A DNA stretch of 64,000 nucleotides from Terebella lapidaria (taxonomy: Eukaryota; Annelida; Polychaeta; Terebellida; Terebellidae), in NCBI GenBank assembly GCA_949152475.1, contig OX424560.1:20957106-21021105 (forward strand), read 5' to 3'. Of the stretch, positions 27,001 to 42,000 are shown one piece after another. The notes beneath the pieces were generated by a model, which ran no database searches, was not told the DNA's origin, and worked only from the letters and a program-made list of their open reading frames with translations. The position numbers were made by a program, and so were the translations under genes. Positions within the stretch are counted from its first letter, which is position 1; every line of letters begins with the position of its first letter.

Positions 27001-30000
27001 TATTCTCTCCCCTTACTAGAACTGCTGGGACACTTTTCTCTCACCTGATGGAAATGGCCTCTAAATTATGGCATCAATTAGGAGTTGTGGCTGTCAATCC
27101 AGTTTTGGAGTAAACGTAATATGTGGGAGAGTTTCAATGGGTGTCGGTTCCAACCGCAGTTGTTTTTGGGTGCACTTTAGGCAATTATTTGGTGACGTAA
27201 TGTGCATTGTCTGGGGAGCATAATAAATTGTAACTAATTGGCTTCTGGTGGTATTTTGATATTTCGAACGTGACAGCAGACAGTCCCAGTCATTTTGCAA
27301 GTGATGGCAATTACGAATCATATAGTGGTACAACACATGACACGACCATTCAGCTCAATATACTAGTATTGAATATGAGTTCAATGGCGTTTCAGTGATG
27401 GGCTTGGTAGGCAGACAATTTGATAAAAAAAAAACGCCGGCATTGAATATTTCAACTCTCTTACATTGTCTGAATAGTTCCCATAACACTTATACCACAC
27501 CGATGTTTGAATATTTAATGCCAGTCCATTATAGGCACGAATAGTTTACCCCTCAAAGCACCGACAGTAATGACTGTCAATGGTATACATCCATTACTTT
27601 TGAATCTAGGCTTGTATAACATCTGATGTAGGAAGTATATTCTCTTACACCGATGCATCCATGAAAATAATCTAGGCCATCACATAGATGAGTAATTAAT
27701 GGATGTTCAAGTGTCGGATCGGCGCCCATTGAACAACAGCCGATTATCAATACCCAATCGCCCCGATGTAATTTAGCTGTTTATGCCTGTGTGGCATTCA
27801 TTTACTGATTGAGTGTTGTCTTACCACGAAGTGGAAAGAATTTGTCATACTGATCAAGGCCAAAGCACGAAGAAAAGAACATTAGCCTGTCATTCGACGA
27901 AAAAATCTGGAAACCAATCGACCTATTGGTGGGAATAGGTTGATACATATATTTGTATCATTTTTCACAGTTTACAAAAGTTAGTCGATATGAAAAAGTA
28001 ATTCCGGCAACATGGCAGGCAACAGGAAAAATGGGAAAAATTTAGAGCAATTTTTTTTCAGCCATCAGAAAATGTGCAATATTGAACAGTGGAACAACAG
28101 TACCCTAGCCATCAGCTACAAACAGATACGACTCTCTTTGTGTGAACAATGTTCTTAAAATGATCATGAATAAATATCATCCGGACAACTTAGGACATGT
28201 TTCACATCACCATTACGTCCTCTGTGTTACCCAGGGCGATTTCGCGTAATGGTCAATCATCTTTTATATAATTGAAGATACACTGGCTGTTGGGAAAGCG
28301 ACAGAGGGTGTAAAGTCAAGAAGATAAAAACGCGAGCTTCCACTGCAAATGACAGCCAAAATCTGAACACTCAAGGACACTTCCTTGTCCAAAACAGAGG
28401 GCAAAAATCTTAACTGACGGGAAACTGCGATAGTAAGGCATTATTTTCTATTTGTGTTTTTTTAAAATGTTTTTTGAAGTCCTGGTTGTGTGTGGTTGAA
28501 AATTGATAAGTCAACATTATCACATCTTTGGTTTTGTTTGTACTTGCATTTTTTTGCCTTTCTTTTTCTTCATAAATCCGGTATTATCCTTTCCTACCAT
28601 GTTTTCTGTGTGGATGGAATCACATCCATTTCTAAATTTACAGGCAAGGATAGAATTAAATCGATCTGGGTCATATTTTCATGAAATTCAGTGACGTTAC
28701 TAGTATTAAAAGTTGAATTACAGCCACTGTGCTGGCAGAACACAAAACTGGACGGAATTACTACTATAGAGGCACCTCAGTATCCATTTGGTGATACGGT
28801 GACACCAAATTATCCCTAGAGAACATCCTCGAATGACTGATGGGAACTATTTGCGAACCTACACCGGAGTACGGTAGTAAACATCGCCCCTTCCTACACT
28901 CGTCAGCCCTTAATTTGTGGGAATCCTATTACTCAATTCAGACGCAATTTTCTTCAGCGAAATAGTTAGAGTTAGACATAAAGCACAGGGGGTAAAATGC
29001 ATTTTGTGGGGGACACTCACACACACAGGCAACAGCATGATTACACGGTGTTGTGTTCAGAAGATTGCAATAATTGCACACTTTCCCCTCGATACGAGGG
29101 TGAGTGGTAGTTATTTTCAGGGGAGCACGTTCAATGAATAAAGGGTACTTTCCCTAGCAAAGGTTAGTTGTGAACACTGTGAATGTGGAATGTGATCCAG
29201 TGATAACATTTCTCAAGAACACTGTCTGAGCTATAACTGTAACTCAAGACTCATTGATCTTGCATCTATGGTCAGGTAAACTTCATTATATTGGAATCAC
29301 GCCAGAGAAAGTGAATTGCATGAAGTAATCCCAGATTATGAGGAAAAAGGTTGGAAGGTAGAAAAGGATTCAAGCCACATGACTGGTTCAGCAGCTGGTT
29401 CAGCAGCAAATCAACCATGCACTGTGACTTGTTGACTGTGAAGTTTTCTGTCGGTGAATAAGCTACGGGGTGTTGCAGAAGAGCAATAACCTAATTAACT
29501 ACTGGTGCATTCGCCTGTAACATCCAAGACACGAATCGAAGACAACCGAGTAATTGGTGGCTACGGTGGTCTGTGATAACTAATGGCCGGCATTATCGCT
29601 ACTCCTCTATAACAGTGTTCTTCATCGTAATCGTTACAAAAAACAACGGACACGTTTTCCAAGGACCCTATGGTGGTCATCCACAGTTCTAACTCAACTG
29701 AAAGTAAATCGATTCAGACAGAATTTAGGGGTGGAACAGACACCAGATAGCCAGCGGTCACCGTCCGTTTGACATTCAATGAAATTTTTTAGTTTAGAAC
29801 CCTTGTCTGAAATCCCATTCCATTGCTTGCACCCACCAGAGCACGCATTATATCATAAGCGAACCCTCATCTTGAGCTGCACTGAGTCACATTAACGGCT
29901 GTTCAGTGGGCAATATTTGGATATATCGTGGCTCGTTCTTCAAACCTCCCGCTGGAAGCACCGTTTATCACATTTGCCGACGCAATTCCCAGTTTGACCC

Positions 30001-33000
30001 TCGGTCATCCCGTAAGTCACATTTACTGGTAAATAAACCTTGACGTCGACCGAGGGCGAAGCCACTGTCATTTTTTAGAGGCATTACCCGCACAAATGGT
30101 TCTGTTATATGCAAAACAGCTTCGCCGGCGTATGAATATTATCAGGCTATTTTGCGTCCAATTCTGTCAGGATGCATTGGCATATATCGTGGAGATGTCA
30201 TGAGCAAAAGCAACATTGTGCCCCCTCGACTCACTGCCAATATATAGGAATCCATTTATTTATCGGGCTGGCATCCGGGTCACAAAGTGAACAAAAAATT
30301 ACGCCTTTCTGCTGCCCACTTCCTGTATTAACTACAGCTAGTCAAGCCGTCTATCTCTCGTAGTTCAACATACTTTCTTTTCCACTCCTATAAACATCTT
30401 CTCGTTCACCCATCTCATTCGCTCCAAACTCTTGAGAGATTAACGCCACGTCTTAGTCGCATCTACAGCGCCACAATTACCAAGGAAAATGCCCAGTTAA
30501 ATTGACCTCCCGATTGAATAAAATGCCCATATTTTCTCTCCTTCCTGAATGATTTGAACACTTTCACTTGATGAAGCTGTTGTCTGAATTGTGAAATCCA
30601 TTATAGAAATGGACCGTTCCCGGCCATTCTCATTCTGCGATAAGCGTTTTATGTGGGAGCGTTTCAATGGGTGTCAGTTCCAAAAGCAGTTGATTTATAC
30701 ATCCAACTGAGACAGCTACATGGTGATGAAATATGCATTGTCTGGGATATCAGCGGACATTCCCAGTCATTTTTCATGATACATAACACCGCCATTGAGT
30801 TCAACACTAATCCTGAGCAACAGCTCACAAGGTGCTGATAATGTTCCAGTAATGAAATTAGAACTTAAACGAGGTGATGAATATGGATATCATTGAATAT
30901 CCTAAACCTTTTTGATGTCTGAATGATTTCGGTCACACCGATGTGTGAATATTCAATGGTAGTCCATTATACATAATATAATCACCGGACAGAATCGACA
31001 ACACTAGTAGGTAGGGGTGTGAAGAGTAGTGTGTATGCTACATTATATATACCCGTCGAGCTTTGAGGCTCACGGCACGGAAACTCATCTTGTCCATGTC
31101 AATAGAGGCTATCAGTGGTATAAATTCATTTGTTTCCAATCTAAGCTTGTACAACTAATATTGGGAAACTGATGTATTTTTCCCACACAATCCCATGGTA
31201 CAATTTCATATTTAGCTCAATGTATATCAACAAGTTTAGAAGGTGAAGCTCGATAAAAACTTGCAAAATACCCATATAAATGGTATAGCCATGGAAATAA
31301 TCTGGGACATTACGCGGATGTGTCCCATTGAATAGTGCATCAGCATCCATTGAATAAAAACCGAGTATCAATACCCAATTGCTCGGGTAAAATTTCAGCT
31401 CTTCACGCCGGTGTGACCTCCCAATGCTTATTAAATGCTGTTCAAAATTGGAGTAGAATACATTGCTATCCCAACCACCACAAATACATGGAGGACAGAC
31501 AATTGACCTCCTCATTTCGTTGGCAAATATTTCGTTGGTAATAGATTTATACTTATATCAGTATCATTTTCCATAGTTGACAAATGTGAAGTAGTTTTAG
31601 CAGAATGGCAGGAATGAGAATAACTGGCAAATTTGGAGCAGACGATTTTTTTCAATTATCTGATTGCTGTCGGGTGAGTGACTGAAGGTGTCAAGACAAG
31701 TTGATAACAACAAGAGCTGTCACTGCTAACGACATCCGAAATCTGAGCACTCAAGGATGCTTCCTTGACAAAAGCGAGGGAAAAAATCTTAACAAACTGA
31801 CAGGAAACCATGATAGTAGGGCACTGTCTTATATCGTTCGTGTCTTCTAAAAGAATGTTAGTTAAAATCCCGTTTGTGTGTAGTTGGAAAATGATAAATC
31901 GATAATATCAATATGCTTGTTTGTACATCCGTTATTTTTTTCTTTTGAAAGTTGGAAATGATTTGCTCGTGTTTTTCTTTTTTCTGTATGAAAGCCGATT
32001 TCATATCTAGAATTAATGGCAAACACAGAATGAAATCGGTTTGCGTCACGTCCTCACGAAATTCAGTTACGATTTTATAAGTTTAATAACAGCCACCGTG
32101 CTGGAAGAACACTTCAGTATCCATTTGGCGATACAGTGGCACCAAATTATCCCCAGAGAATATCTTCCAATGACTGATGGGAACTGTTCGCGAACTTACA
32201 CCGGAGTATGGTAGTAAAACATCGCCCCTTCCTTTATCCATCAGTCTTCAATTTGTGGGAATCCTATTACTCAATTCAGACGCAATTTTCTTCAGCAATA
32301 TATCGAGATTAACCGGACATAAAGCACTGGGGATAAAATACATTTTGTTGGAGACACACTCACACGCTACCAGCAGCATGATTACACGGTGTTATGTTCA
32401 GAAAATTGTAATAATGCACACTTTCCCCTCGATACGAGGGTCTCAGGTATATATTTTCCAGGGAGCTCGTCCAATGAATAAAGAGTACTTTCTTTGTCAA
32501 GGTTAGTCGTGCACACTCTGGGTGTGGGATATCCAATGATCACATTTCTAAAGAATAATGTATCAACTATAACTGTAACTGAATACATATTGATTTTTAC
32601 GGCATGGTCAGGCCCAACTGCATTTAAATCTACGTCAACATCAATGGAAGTCGTATGCAAAAAATTCAGTTCACGGGAAGGTAGGTTGGAACACAAAGAA
32701 AGATCTGAACCACATGACTGTTTCAGAAGCAACAAGCAACGGGAGTATGATCACTTTCGTGGTGAATGAGCTAAGGGGTACCAAAAAGCAGTAAACTATT
32801 TTTCTGCCAGGCCCTTCGCCGTAACGTACAAGACACCAATCGACAACAATCAAGTAACTGATGTCTAAGGTTGTCTGTCCTAACTAATGGACTGTACCGT
32901 CGATATTTCCCTATAATGGTGTTCTTCACCCATATCATCACACACAAAAAACAACAGACATGTTTTCCAATGTCGCTACGGTGGTCGACCACAGTTTCAG

Positions 33001-36000
33001 CTCAACTGGAAGTAAATAGATTCAGACAGAATTTAGGGGAGGAACAGAAACCAGGTATCCTGCGGTCACCACCCGTTTGACATTCAATGGGAGTTTCCAG
33101 TTTAGCCCTATTGTGTTAAATCCCAATCTTGAGTTGTAGTAAGTCACATTAAGGTACTGAATATGGCTGTTTAGTGGGCAATATTTTGATATATCGTGGT
33201 TCGTTCTTAAAGCCGCTCACAGGAAGTGTCATTTATCACATTTGCCAACGGAATTCCCAGTTGGCCCTACGTCATCCCCAAAAGTCACACTCACTTGTAA
33301 ATAAACCTCGTCGTCGACCTAGGGTGAAACGGCTATCAGTCAGAGGCATTACTCACAAAACGGTTCTGTTTGTGCAAAACAGCCCCGGCGGCGTATGAAT
33401 AAAATCAGGCTATTTTGTGTCCAATTTTGTCATGGGGCATTGGCATTGAGGTAGACACGAGAAGGCGACGTTCTTTAATATCGCGGAGATTACATGGTTG
33501 AAAGCAACATTGTGCTCCAAGTTGCCCCCTCGACCGATTGCCAACATATAAGAATCCGTCTATCCATTGGCCTGGTTTCGGGGTCACACACTGAACGAAA
33601 TTATGTCTTTCTGCTGCCTGTTCCCTCTATTACCAAACAACAGGCTGCAACTCTCACGCAGTTCACTGTACTCTTTTCTTCTAATCTTATACACATCCTT
33701 TCCTATGCCCATCCCATTCGGTCCAAACTCTAAGAGATATTAATGTCATGTCTTAGTCGCGTCCACATCGCCACAAATACCAAGGAAAAACCATGGCTGA
33801 TTCGACCTTCCGATTGACTAACATGCGCCATTTTCTATTATCCATAAGCCATAACTTAAAAAAACCCGGACCCTTTTTTCTCCCCTAAAGTGTGACATCA
33901 ACTGGATGCTGTGGCTGGCATGGGAACATTTCAATAGGTGTCAAATTCAACCGCACTTGATTTAAGCAATTGCTTTAAACAACTACTTGGTAAGGTAGTG
34001 TGCCTAAATTTCTTATTTGCATCAGTAGATAATATTATATTTCAAACGTGACGTGGACATCCCCAGTCATTTTGCAAGTGAGAGCAATCACAAATCATAT
34101 AGCGATACACGACACAGTCGATTAATTCAATATTAGTACTGGACATAACTTCATAGGGGGCTGATAATGCTTCAGCAATGAATTTAGTAGGTGAATAAAT
34201 GGATGAATACAGATCTCATTAAATATCTTAACCTTTATAAGTATGAATAGTTGGCATAACATACTTACTGATCGTCTATTAAAGTACCTGACAAAAATTG
34301 GCAAAAAGAGCATATAAAAGTAGTATATGCCTATTCCCATCAATGCACTGGCAATATATCTTGTCAATGTCAATAATGGCCAGCAATGGTATAAACCCAA
34401 TACATTCATTCTAGGCATGTTAACAACTGATGTTTTCGCGACGCAATTTTCTTCAGCGAAATAGCGAGATTTAGCTAGACATAAAGCACCAGGGATAAAA
34501 TGCATTTTGTGGGGGATACTCACTCACTCGAGAAACAGCATGATTATATGGCGTTGTGTGAAAAAAAGATTGTAATAATTGCACACTTTCCCCCGATATA
34601 AGGGTCTCAGGTAGTTATTTCGAACGCAGCACGTCCAGTGAATAAAGGGTACTATTCCTAGCCAAGGTTAGCTGTGCTCTTCATGAATAAGGAATCCCAA
34701 CGATCACATCTCTGAAGAACTGTCTCAACTGTAAATGTACCTGAAGACACATTGATTTCGTGGGTATGGTCAGGCCCAACTGCATTATGTGGGATGTACG
34801 TCAGAGCAAGTGAATTGCATGCGATAATTCCGGATTAAGGAGGAAGGTTTGAACGTAGAAAAATATATGAACCACATGACCACATGACAGAAGCAACAGG
34901 AAACTTGCATGTGTCAACAACATATTGCGACATGTTAACTCTGCCAGTGCGATCACTTTCGTGGTGAATAAACTTCGGTGTGCTGTGAAGAGCAGTAACC
35001 TAATTTCCTGGGAAATTCGGTCTGTCCTAACTAATGTACCGTACTGTCGTTATTCCTCTACAACGGAGTTCTTCACCCACATCGCCACAAAAGACAACAG
35101 ACACGTTTTCCAAGGTCGTTACAGTGGTCAACCACAGTTTCAACTCAACTGAAAGCAAATCGGTTCAGACAGAATTCAGAGGAGGAACAGAAACCAGATA
35201 GCCAGCAGTCACCACCAGTTGGACATTCCTAGGGAGTTTCAAGTTTGGCCCCGTTGTGTGAAATCCCATTCCATTGCTCGCTCCTTTCATAGTACGTATC
35301 ATATCACGAAGTCTCACACTTATCTTGAGTTGCAGAGAGTCACATTGATGTTATTGAATACGGCTATTTAGTGGGCAATATTTGGATATGTCGTTCATTA
35401 TATTTGCCGGCACGATTCCCAGTTCGACTCTCGGTCATCTCCACAAGCCACATTTACTTGTAGATAAACCTCAACGTCGACCGAGGATGAAGCGTTTATC
35501 AGTCAGAGACATTACCTGCAAAATGGTACTGTTATATACAAAACAGCCCCGCCGGCGTGTGAATAATACCAGGCTATTTTACATCCAATTTTGTCAGGAT
35601 GCAATAGCATTGCAGCAGACATAGTACAAGGACATCATTTAATATCGGGAAGATGCGCCTTTAAGGTGCCCTCTCGGTTAACTTCCAATATATAGGAATC
35701 CATCTATCCATCAGGCTGCTACCCGGGTCACACACTGAATGAAATCACGACTTTTCGCTGCCCACTTCCTGTGGAAAGACCCACAGATAACTAGGCCGTC
35801 CATCTCTCTGGTACGGTGGCTTCTTTCGGCCATAATTTTTTTTTTATTTTCAAGAACTTATGTAAAATTTATTTTGGCGACGAAAATCATTTTAGACGTG
35901 ACGAAAATGTTTTAAACACGTTGAAAAATCATTTTAAACGCAACGAAAATATTTTAAACGCGTTGAAAACGATTTTAAACACAACGAAAATGTTTTAAAC

Positions 36001-39000
36001 GCGACGAAAATAGTTTTAAACGCAACGAAAATATTTTAAACACGTTGAAAATCATTTTAAACACAACGAAAATGTTTTAAACGCAACGAAAATAGTTTTA
36101 AACGCAACGAAAATATTTTAAACATGTTGAAAATCATTTTAAACGCAACGAAAATGTTTTAAACGCGTTGAAAATCATTTTAAACACAACGAAAATGTTT
36201 TAAACGCGACAAAAATCATTTTAAACGCAACGAAAATGTTTTAAACGCGTTGAAAATCATTTTAAACACAACGAAAATATTTTAAACGTGACGAAAATCA
36301 TTTTAAACGCAACAAAAATGTTTTAAACGCGTTGAAAATAGTTTTAAACGTGACGAAAATATTATCGTCATGACCAAAACAATTTTCGTTGCTTATTGTT
36401 GTTTCCGTAGCGTCTTCCAAAATGGCTGCCCTACTCATCACGTGACTCACTACGAGAAAGAGTAATGCATTTTGTTGCACTGTTGCAGTCACGTTTAAAA
36501 CACTTTCGTTGCGTTTAAAATGATTTTCAACGTGTTTAACACATTTTCGTTGCATCTAAAATGATTTTCAACGTGTTTAAAACATTTTCGTTGCGTTTAA
36601 AATGATTTTCAACGTGTTTAAAATATTTTCGTTGCGTTTAAAACTATTTTCGCTGCGTTTAAAACATTCTCGTTGCGTTTAAAATAATTTTCAACGCGTT
36701 TAAAACATTTTCGTTGCGTTTAAAATGATTTTCGTCATGTTTAAAACATTTTCGTTGTGTTTAAAATGATTTTCAATGCGTTTAAAACATTTTCGTTGCG
36801 TTTAAAATGATTTTTGTCGCGCTTAAAACATTTTCGTTGTTTAAAATGATTTTCAACGCGTTTAAAACATTTTCGTTGCGTTTAATACTATTTTCGTTGC
36901 GTTTAAAACATTTTCGTTGCGTTTAAAGTGATTTTCAACGTGTTTAAAATATTTTCGTTGCGTTTAAAAATATTTTCGTTGCCTTTAAAAATATTTTCGT
37001 TGCGTTTAAAATGATTTTCAACGCGTTTAAAATATTTTTGTTGCGTTTAACATGATTTTCAACGCGTTTAAAACATTTTCGTTGCGTTTAAAACATTTTC
37101 GTCATGTTTAGAATGATTTTCAACGCGTTTAAAACATTTTCGTCACGATGAAATTGATTTTCGTCACGTCTATAATGATTTTCGTCTTTCTGCTACTGTA
37201 TACATCTCCTCTTCCCATCCTATTCTGTCCAAAGTCCTAGAGAAATCAATGCCGTGTCTTTTACACATCCACATCGTAACAATTACGAAGAAAAACCATG
37301 GCTAAATTGACCTCATGATTGTATAACGCCATATATTTCTCCCTCCTGTCTTAGTGACAGAAAAATCGTATCTAACTTGACCTACGGATGGAGTAACACG
37401 CCCCATATTTCCTCCCCTCCCGCAATCTGTATACTAAATGGATTGGACACCATTTTCTCACCTATGGAGCTGGCGTCTAAATTGTGACATCAATTAGGAG
37501 AGTTACCTGTCATTCCCATTATGCAGTGAATGCTTTATGTGAGAGCATTTCGATGGGTGTCAATTCCAACCCCATTTGATGTATACGTTCACTTTGGATA
37601 ACTATTTAGTGACGTAGTGTGCATTGTCTGACAGGCATAAATTTGAAATTATTGGCTACTGTTGATAGTTCGATATTTCAAAAGCGACAACGGATATTCC
37701 CAGTCATTTCGTTACAGCAGTTACAGCAATAACAACTCACATAGTGGTACAAAACCCGACCATTGAGTTCAACACTAGCACCAAATATGAGTTCACTGGG
37801 GCTGATACTGCTTCAAACATGAATTAGAGGGTAGACACGTTGATGAATCTGTGAATAAACCTTACAGTGTAAGGATAGATGAATAGACAGCACTCGGACC
37901 TTGTTCTTTTTATCTACAGAACAGAAGGTAGTGAACATCGCCCCTTCCTACACCCATTAGCCTTCAATTTGTGGGAATTCCATTACTCAATTCAGCCGCA
38001 ATTTTCGTCAGCGAAATAGCGAGATTTGGCCAGACAGATAGCACAGGGGATAAAATGCATTTTGCGGGGAACCCTCGCACACACCTAGGCAGCAGCATGA
38101 TTACATGGTGTTGTGTTCAGAAGATTGTAATAATTGCCCACTTTCCCCTCGATACGAGGGTTTTTTTTTCTGTGGAGTTCGTCCAATGAATAAAGGGTAC
38201 TCTTCCTAGTGAAAGCTAGGTTTGCTCAAAGTGAATGTGGAATCTTTAATGATCACATTTTTAAAAAATACTGTCTCAACTATAACTGTAACTGAATACA
38301 CATTGATTTTGCCGGAATATGATCAGCCCCAACTGCATTATATAGGATGTACGTCAGAGCAAGTGAATTGCATCTGATAATTCCAGATTATGTGGAGGAA
38401 GATTCGAAAGTAGAAAAAGATATGAACCACATGACTGTTTCAGAAGCCGAAAAAATAAAAACGTGTGTCAACAATACACTGTGACATGTTAACTCTGCCA
38501 GTGCGATCACTTTCGTGGTGAATTAGCTTCAGGGTGTTACGAGAGCAGTAACCTAATTTACTGCCGGGATATTCCCATGTTACACCCAAGGCACCAATTG
38601 ACGGCAATTAAATTATTGATGTCTAAAATGGAATGTCTTAGAAGTGGACGGCACTGTGGATATTTCTCTATAACCATGACAACAGAGTTCTTCACTCATT
38701 TCGTCACGACAAACACAACAGACACGTTTCCCAAGGTCGCTGCAGTGGTCGGACACAGTTTCAACTCAACTGAATGTAAATAAATTCAAACAGAACATAG
38801 GTGAGAAACAGAAACCGGATAGTCACTGGTCACCGCCCGGAGTGTTTCCAGTTTAGCCCCCTTGTGTGAATTCCCATTCCATTGCTCACTCCTACCACGC
38901 ATTATATCACAAGCTAACCTTCAGCTTGAATAGCAGTGAGTCACGTTAATGCTATTGAATACGGCTGTTCAGTGGACAATATTTGGATATATTTTGTGGC

Positions 39001-42000
39001 TGGTTCTTCAAGCCGCCTCTGGGAAGCGCCGTTTATCACATTTGCCGATGCAATTCCCAATTTGGCTCTCGGTCATCCCCACAAGTCACATTTACTTGTA
39101 GATAAACCTCAAAGTCGACCGAGGGTTAAGTGGCTATCAGTCATAGACATAACGTGCAAAATGGTTCTGTTATATGCGAAACAGTCTCGGCGGCGAATGA
39201 ATAATATCAGGCTATTTTGCGTCTAATTTTGTCAGGGTGCAACGACATTCTTTAATATCAGGGAGATGACATGGGTGAAAGCAACGTTGTGCGCCTGAGG
39301 TGTGTCCCGGCCGATCGCCAATGTATATGAATCCATCTATCCATCAGCTACCACCCGGCTATTTCAGGCTATTTGGCGTCTAATTTTGTCAGGGTGTCTT
39401 TAATATCAGGAAGATGACATGGGTGAAAGCAACGTTGTGCGCCAGAGGTTGTGCGCCTGAGGTGTGTCCCGGCCGATCGCCAATATATAGGAATCCATCT
39501 ATCCATCAGCTACCACCCGGGTCACACACTGAAAGAAATTACGTCTTTCCACTGCCCACTTCCTGTATAACATACAGCTAACTACGCCATCGATCTCTCA
39601 AGCGGTTCAACGTACTCTTTCCTTCTGCTCCCACATGCTTCTTTTTCTCGTTCCATTCCATTTGCTCCGAACTCCTAGAGAGATTATTGTCGGGTTTTTG
39701 TCACATCCACATTGTCACAATTACCAATGAAAACCATGGTTAAAATTAACCTCCCGATTGCTTAACACGCCACATGTTGTTTTCCTCTGGTAAACATGGT
39801 AAACAGCTTGGACACCTTCATCTGATAAAACTGGCGTCTAAATTGTGGCAACTGTTATTCCCATTTTTGACATTAGAGCGTTGGGGGCAAAGCCCCCAAC
39901 TCTCTACATGTCTATGTGCTGACTTTTTTATGGAGGTTTCATGCCAACCTATCGACGCCCGTTTTCGCATGTAAACCTTTGTACACCTACTTCAAATGAG
40001 TATTTTCTTCGTCCTTGACATAAAATCTCTCGATTTGGTGGCAAGCTTTGAATATTCCACAGATATATAATGCATAAATCGATGTGTTAGGTTTGAGAAA
40101 ATTACGCAAAATGGTCAGCTCGTCTGGAAAATGTCAAAATGGCGGAGCCGATGGAAATTCACGTTCCCAGAATGCAAAGCAAATTTTACCGCAATGACGC
40201 GTACTTTGGAACGTACAGTTTTCTGTGCAGCATTTTGTGCATGCATGTACATGTAACCTTGCGTACGGCCTTTTTTGGCGTAATGAAGTAAACACAACGA
40301 TTCGTCTACGGTACCACGACTACATTTACCGTAATTGGACATATTTTATCACATGACAAGGTGTTCCATGCTGGGTTACGAAACCTTTTTATTTTAAACT
40401 GGTCTTTTAATTTGCTCAGTATGCATATGTTATCTATATCATGATATCAGATGCAGATATTCCTCATATTTTATTGAGGTTCAATATCATTTTATCAAGC
40501 GTATCTGTTTCATTGAGTTCAAAATAAATGTTTACTCATTAGGAATATGATTGAAGTAGGCCTATGTGTTTCATCATAATATACGGGAATGAATTGGAAT
40601 CATGTGGGACATGATATGTTTCAATTTTCTTTTTTCGTAAGGGGGGGGGGGGTGTAAGATATATTCAGGTCTCGTGGTGCTGATGGTGTGCTCGAGCTCT
40701 AATGTCGTCTCCCGCAGTTAGCTGCATTTTCTTGTTCAGTAGGCATTTACTACGGAAACTTTTCAATAGGTGTCAATTCCAACTGCAATTGATTTATTTG
40801 TGCACTTTAGACCACTACTTGGTGATGTAATGTGGAATGTTTGGTAGGCATAAATTTTAACTTATTGGCTTATGTTGATAGTTTGATATTTCACATGTGA
40901 TAGCAGACATCCCAATCGTGTTGTATGTGAGAGCAATTATGAATCATATAGTGGTGTATAACACAACCATTGTATTCAATACTGGTACCAAATGAGCTCA
41001 CAAGAGGTTGATAATGCTTCAATAATGAATATATTAGTCAGCCAAGTCAATAAGTATGGATATTGTTGAGTATTTTAAACCTTCACAGTGTCTGAATAGC
41101 TACCACATCACACGTATGTTACCCTAGCACCAAATTATCCCCACAGAATATCTTCGAATGACTCATGGGAACTACATGTATTCGAGCATTTACACCGGAG
41201 TAGGATAGTACATCGCCTCTTCATAAACCCGTCAGCATTCAATATGTGGGAATCCTATTACTCAATTCAGATGCAATTCTCTTTGAACAGCGGAAGAGCC
41301 ACATTTAGCTGAACATAAAGCACCCGGAATAAAATGCATTTTGTGTGAGAAAAAACTCATCCACACGCAAGCAGCAGCATGATTACACGGTGTAATGTTC
41401 AGAACATTGTAATAATCCCCCTGACACGAGGGTCTCAGGTAGTTATTTTCAGCGGGGCACGTTCAATGAATAAAGGGAACTTTCCTTGGACAAGGTCAGT
41501 TATGCTTCTTGTTAATGATGGATCTCCAGTGATCACATCTCTGAAGAATACTATCTCAACTATAACTGTAACTGAATACCTATTGATTTTTGCAGGTATG
41601 GAGATTCGAGTCAAAGCAAGTAAACTCGCTTACTGCATGCGATGATTCTAGATTACGAGGACATAAGTTAGGGCATGTCTGTTTCAGAAACAACAGAAAG
41701 AATCTTTCACATATACATTGTGACACGTTAACTTTACCATTGTGATCACTTTCATGGCGAATAAGCTTTGGCGTGTCGCGAAGAACAGTAACCTAATGTA
41801 CCACTGGGACATTCTGCCGTAACATCGAAGACACCAATTGACGACAATCAAGTAAGTGATGTCTAGGGTGGTCTGTCCTAACTAATGGACGGCACTATCG
41901 CTATTCCTCCATAGGTTCTTCACCCACTTCGTCACAAAAACAACATACACGTTTTTGAATGTCGTTTCAGTGCTAGACCACAGTTTCAACTCAACTGAAA

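Noticed and set aside
35879-37186. CRISPR-like array of short repeats
   Set aside because: Units are contiguous or nearly so with no unique spacers, and the two halves are inverted; an animal satellite or foldback structure.
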